Source of the DNA: Bradyrhizobium tropiciagri
Lineage (GTDB): Bacteria; Pseudomonadota; Alphaproteobacteria; Rhizobiales; Xanthobacteraceae
Assembly: GCF_001189845.1 (NCBI RefSeq)
Contig: NZ_LFLZ01000027.1
Coordinates: 48,631 to 112,630, forward strand
Direction: 5' to 3'
Length of the DNA stretch: 64,000 nucleotides
Below are positions 62,897 through 64,000 of the stretch, piece after piece; the first letter of the stretch is position 1, and each line of letters opens with the position of its first letter. The position numbers and the translations under genes are program-made. A model generated the notes under the pieces. It was not told where the DNA came from and made no database searches. It saw nothing but the letters and a program-made list of their open reading frames with translations.

Positions 62897-63766
62897 ATGA
62901 GCCTGAAATTTGCCGCCGGCGATCTCACCATTCATCGTATCGTGGAAGAGGAAGGCAAGTTCCTGCCCGCGAACGACATGCTGCCCGGGCTGACACCGGA
63001 GCTGCTTGCGGAGAACCGCGCCTGGATGAAGGCGGCCGGGGCGCTTGACGACAGCGACACGCTGATCCTGGCGTTCCAGTCCTACATCGTGAAGACGCCG
63101 CACCACACTATCCTGATCGACAGCTGCATCGGCAATCACAAGCCGCGGCCAGGGCGGCCGAGCTGGAACATGAAGACCGACGACACCTATCTGCGCGGTC
63201 TTGCGTCGGCCGGCTTCTCGGTCGACGACATCGACTACGTGATGTGCACGCATCTGCATGTGGACCATGTCGGCTGGAACACGCGGCTCGAAAACGGCCG
63301 CTGGGTGCCGACCTTCCCCAACGCGCGCTACGTGTTCGACAAGAGCGAGTTCGACTACTGGACCGAGACCAATGCGAAGGCGGAGGTGCCGCCGTTCGTC
63401 GACAGCGTGCTGCCGGTGGTCGAAGCCAAGCGGGCCGAACTCGTCGGCAATGATTTTGCGATCGGCGATCACATGCGCATCCTGCCGACTCCCGGCCATA
63501 CCCCGGGTCATGTCGCCTTCACTTTCGGCCGTGGCAAGGACGATGCGGTGTTTGCCGGCGATTTGATGCACTCGCCGATCCAGACGCTCTATCCGGAGCT
63601 GTCGCCGAAGTTCGACGTCGACCCGGCGCAGGCTGCAAAGTCGCGGCGCGGCTTCCTCGAGCGCTATTGCGACACCGAGACGCTGTGCTGCCCCGCGCAT
63701 TTCCCTTCGCCGTCGGCGGGGAAGATCAGGCGGAAGGGCAACGGGTTTGTGTGCGAGACGGCGTGA
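62897..63766 (+). CDS. MBL-fold metallohydrolase (lactonase-like), paralogue
   Basis: The 289-residue protein has 'CTHLHVDHVGWNT' (HxHxDH), 'LPTPGHTPGHVAFTF', 'AVFAGDLMHSPIQTLYPEL' (Asp) and 'CPAHFPSPSAGKI' (last His). It shares the long block 'MCTHLHVDHVGWNT...GRWVPTFPNARYVF' with the protein at 57782-58630, so the two are paralogues in one neighbourhood. The N-terminal 'FLPANDMLPGLTPELLAENRAWM' is specific to this copy. AAGGA precedes the ATG. Confidence 0.86.
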   Translation: MSLKFAAGDLTIHRIVEEEGKFLPANDMLPGLTPELLAENRAWMKAAGALDDSDTLILAFQSYIVKTPHHTILIDSCIGNHKPRPGRPSWNMKTDDTYLRGLASAGFSVDDIDYVMCTHLHVDHVGWNTRLENGRWVPTFPNARYVFDKSEFDYWTETNAKAEVPPFVDSVLPVVEAKRAELVGNDFAIGDHMRILPTPGHTPGHVAFTFGRGKDDAVFAGDLMHSPIQTLYPELSPKFDVDPAQAAKSRRGFLERYCDTETLCCPAHFPSPSAGKIRRKGNGFVCETA

Positions 63767-64000
63767 GGCGAGCTGAATTCGCGGCGAGCTCGCCGCCACC
63801 CTCCCCTGGAGGGTAGGGCTATCGCATATGGAAATTCCCGAGTCTGTTCCGATACTTGGATTGGTCTTGCGTTGATGTGCCCCATGCAAGTGTTGGAATC
63901 GGATGGAGAACAAATCGGAATCGAACCGCGAATGGCGAGCATGCTCGTTCGAACTGTCCGTCGCAGAACCATCGATTCCACGCGGGTTTCTTTCATATGC

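Noticed and set aside
63767..64000. A short plus-strand open frame running off the right edge (from about 63876)
   Set aside because: About 40 codons without recognisable features; too little sequence to support a gene.

Overview
The window looks like a chromosomal segment of a Bradyrhizobium-type alphaproteobacterium (Nitrobacteraceae). The DNA is uniformly GC-rich and the gene set is typical of that group: a tol-pal cluster followed by cpoB, tilS and ftsH, an OpgC glucan-modifying protein, FeeM-like and DUF3775/DUF3095/DUF2189 proteins, and many intergenic palindromic repeats. I see no phage, no insertion sequence, no CRISPR array and no rRNA. One initiator tRNA is present (50922-50998, minus). 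The taxonomic call is inference from gene content and order; no search was run.

Layout. 1-4.2 kb: the tail of pyruvate kinase, an OsmC/TetR pair read in one open frame, a polytopic membrane protein, a decayed amino-acid-binding protein tail and a DUF3052 protein. 4.2-16.7 kb (minus): ftsH, tilS, cpoB, pal, a FeeM-like acyl synthase, a GGDEF-EAL protein, tolB, tolA, tolR and tolQ, forming the Tol-Pal envelope machine with two signalling-type genes lodged between tolB and pal. 17-29 kb: crcB, sodB, GNAT, MATE, DUF2147, DUF3095, a COG0523 metallochaperone GTPase with a Zur-type operator, DUF2278, htpG, an MBL protein and an AraC regulator divergent from an ECF sigma factor. 29.8-36.2 kb (minus): asparaginase, then a xylulokinase and sugar ABC transporter set. 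36.4-42.3 kb: acyl-CoA dehydrogenase with a TetR regulator, OpgC, AlaX and a HerA-like ATPase. 42.4-43.7 kb: two head-to-head truncated pieces of a modular secreted protein. 43.7-48.5 kb (minus): a heme-copper oxidase operon (subunits II, I, III, III, IV). 49-57.1 kb: DUF2189, an NAD(P)-binding protein, tRNA-fMet, aldehyde dehydrogenase, GMC oxidoreductase, CvpA, SDR and a quinone oxidoreductase. 57.2-63.8 kb: DUF3775, two paralogous MBL hydrolases, a TetR regulator with a clear operator, a fumarylacetoacetate-hydrolase-family enzyme, a glutathione transferase and a serine hydrolase.

A striking window-wide property is recurrent single-base disruption of otherwise well conserved genes: ftsH (~5508), xylB (~33663), the HerA-like ATPase (~41670), a quinone oxidoreductase (~56231) and a glutathione transferase (~61475), and probably the TetR ahead of OsmC. 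Most fit the loss of one base. Because one victim is ftsH, which is normally vital, sequence error is the simplest explanation, and neighbouring oddities should be read with that in mind.

The best candidates for new biology are the FeeM-like acyl synthase plus c-di-GMP enzyme inside the tol-pal cluster; the Zur-box-controlled GTPase whose P-loop Ser/Thr is Ala; the inverted module junction at 43374-43385; the 17-nt palindrome before the acyl-CoA dehydrogenase; and a repeat family whose edge supplies the TAG stop codon of adjacent genes.
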